NCBI GenBank assembly: GCA_919902515.1
Contig: CAKKRD010000052.1
Coordinates: 1-33,464, forward strand
Reading direction: 5' to 3'
DNA length: 33,464 bases
From: Nitrosomonadaceae bacterium
GTDB lineage: Bacteria > Pseudomonadota > Gammaproteobacteria > Burkholderiales > Nitrosomonadaceae
Shown: positions 33,174-33,464 of the stretch, piece after piece
Numbering within the stretch: position 1 is the stretch's first letter
How the letters are laid out: each line of letters opens with the position of its first letter
Made by a program: the position numbers and the translations under genes
Notes under the pieces: model-generated
Told to the model about the DNA's origin: nothing
Seen by the model: only the letters and a program-made list of their open reading frames with translations
The model's database searches: none

Positions 33174-33440
33174 GGCTGGCCGGCCCATTACTGAATGGCG
33201 CAAACCTTGGGCCATGAGCAGCGGGCGGTTGCAGCCCAGACAAGGAAGGTGCTGACCCAATCACGAGCAGACCATTCTGGTGGCGTTCAAGGAAATTGAA
33301 GATGTCCTGGTAACGGTCGTGCAGCTCTACAAAGCCTTGGGTGGAGGATAGCCGCCGGGATGAGTGAAAGATATCGAATGGTACTCGGGTCTTGGGTACC
33401 TGGGTGGCTTGCCGGTTCGGACAAACCTGAAAACCGGATT
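33174..33440 (+). pseudogene. Decayed copy of the outer-membrane factor gene 3' end plus its flank
   Basis: This stretch aligns with 26270-26719, the last part of the efflux outer-membrane factor gene and its downstream region. Shared runs include GGCCGGCCCATTACTGAATG and CGAGCAGACCATTCTGGTGG. The copy has an extra base (ATGGCGC for ATGCGC) that shifts the frame, an internal deletion of about 189 bp, and a TAG where the parent has TGG before the normal end. The post-stop hairpin (GGTACTC...GGGTACC) is also copied. It cannot encode a working protein. Confidence 0.88.
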
Positions 33441-33464
33441 TACTCCGTTCTCATTGACTGCTAA

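Noticed and set aside
1-33464. CRISPR array, tRNA or rRNA genes
   Set aside because: No regularly spaced repeats and no tRNA- or rRNA-like sequence were noticed on reading.

Overview
The window looks like a chromosomal segment from a betaproteobacterium, most likely of the Nitrosomonadales (Nitrosomonas/Nitrosospira/Gallionella neighbourhood). That placement is an inference from protein style: a PilE-VWXY1-FimT minor pilin set, an IscR-SUF operon with SufU and an Nfu_N-type Nfu, and a beta-proteobacterial TonB C-terminal domain. No rRNA, tRNA or CRISPR array was seen.

Layout. Positions 1-766 are mostly non-coding. They hold the start of a gene leaving the left edge (minus strand) and a 154-bp palindromic MITE-like element. 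Then come priA (+) and two minus-strand genes, a fructosamine-kinase-family gene and argH. Divergent from argH is a type IV pilus minor pilin operon (pilE-pilV-pilW-pilX-pilY1-fimT, 5.8-12.05 kb). Its leader contains a GEMM-I (cyclic-di-GMP-type) riboswitch aptamer whose 3' half can refold into a long alternative hairpin. Directly behind fimT, in frame after its stop codon, lies a headless AlgR-type LytTR DNA-binding domain. This is probably a relic of an ancestral argH/algZ-algR locus.

12.4-19.3 kb is a complete minus-strand Fe-S assembly operon: iscR-sufA-sufB-sufC-sufD-sufS-sufU-nfu. Upstream of iscR are two tandem 25-bp IscR type-1-like sites, so the operon is probably self-regulated by Fe-S status.

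19.5-26.6 kb is a TetR-controlled tripartite RND efflux system with divergent regulator and AcrR-like operator sequence. Its periplasmic adaptor is unusual: it is a lipoprotein whose C terminus continues through a 3 x 16-residue proline-rich repeat into a full TonB C-terminal domain. The RND pump and outer-membrane factor follow, the latter overlapping the pump gene.

26.8-29.8 kb encodes a NarX/NarL-type two-component pair. Its kinase contains a near-perfect tandem duplication of a GAF-like sensory domain. Two tandem paralogous small exported helical proteins follow, only the second with a lipobox. On the minus strand comes an ExbB-ExbD-TonB-like cluster whose third protein lacks a recognisable TonB C-terminal domain. 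The window ends in a decayed, internally deleted copy of the 3' end and downstream flank of the outer-membrane factor gene, so the 26.7-33.2 kb block sits between direct repeats.

The most unusual items are the RND adaptor-TonB fusion, the riboswitch on the minor-pilin operon next to an AlgR remnant, and the duplications in the right third.
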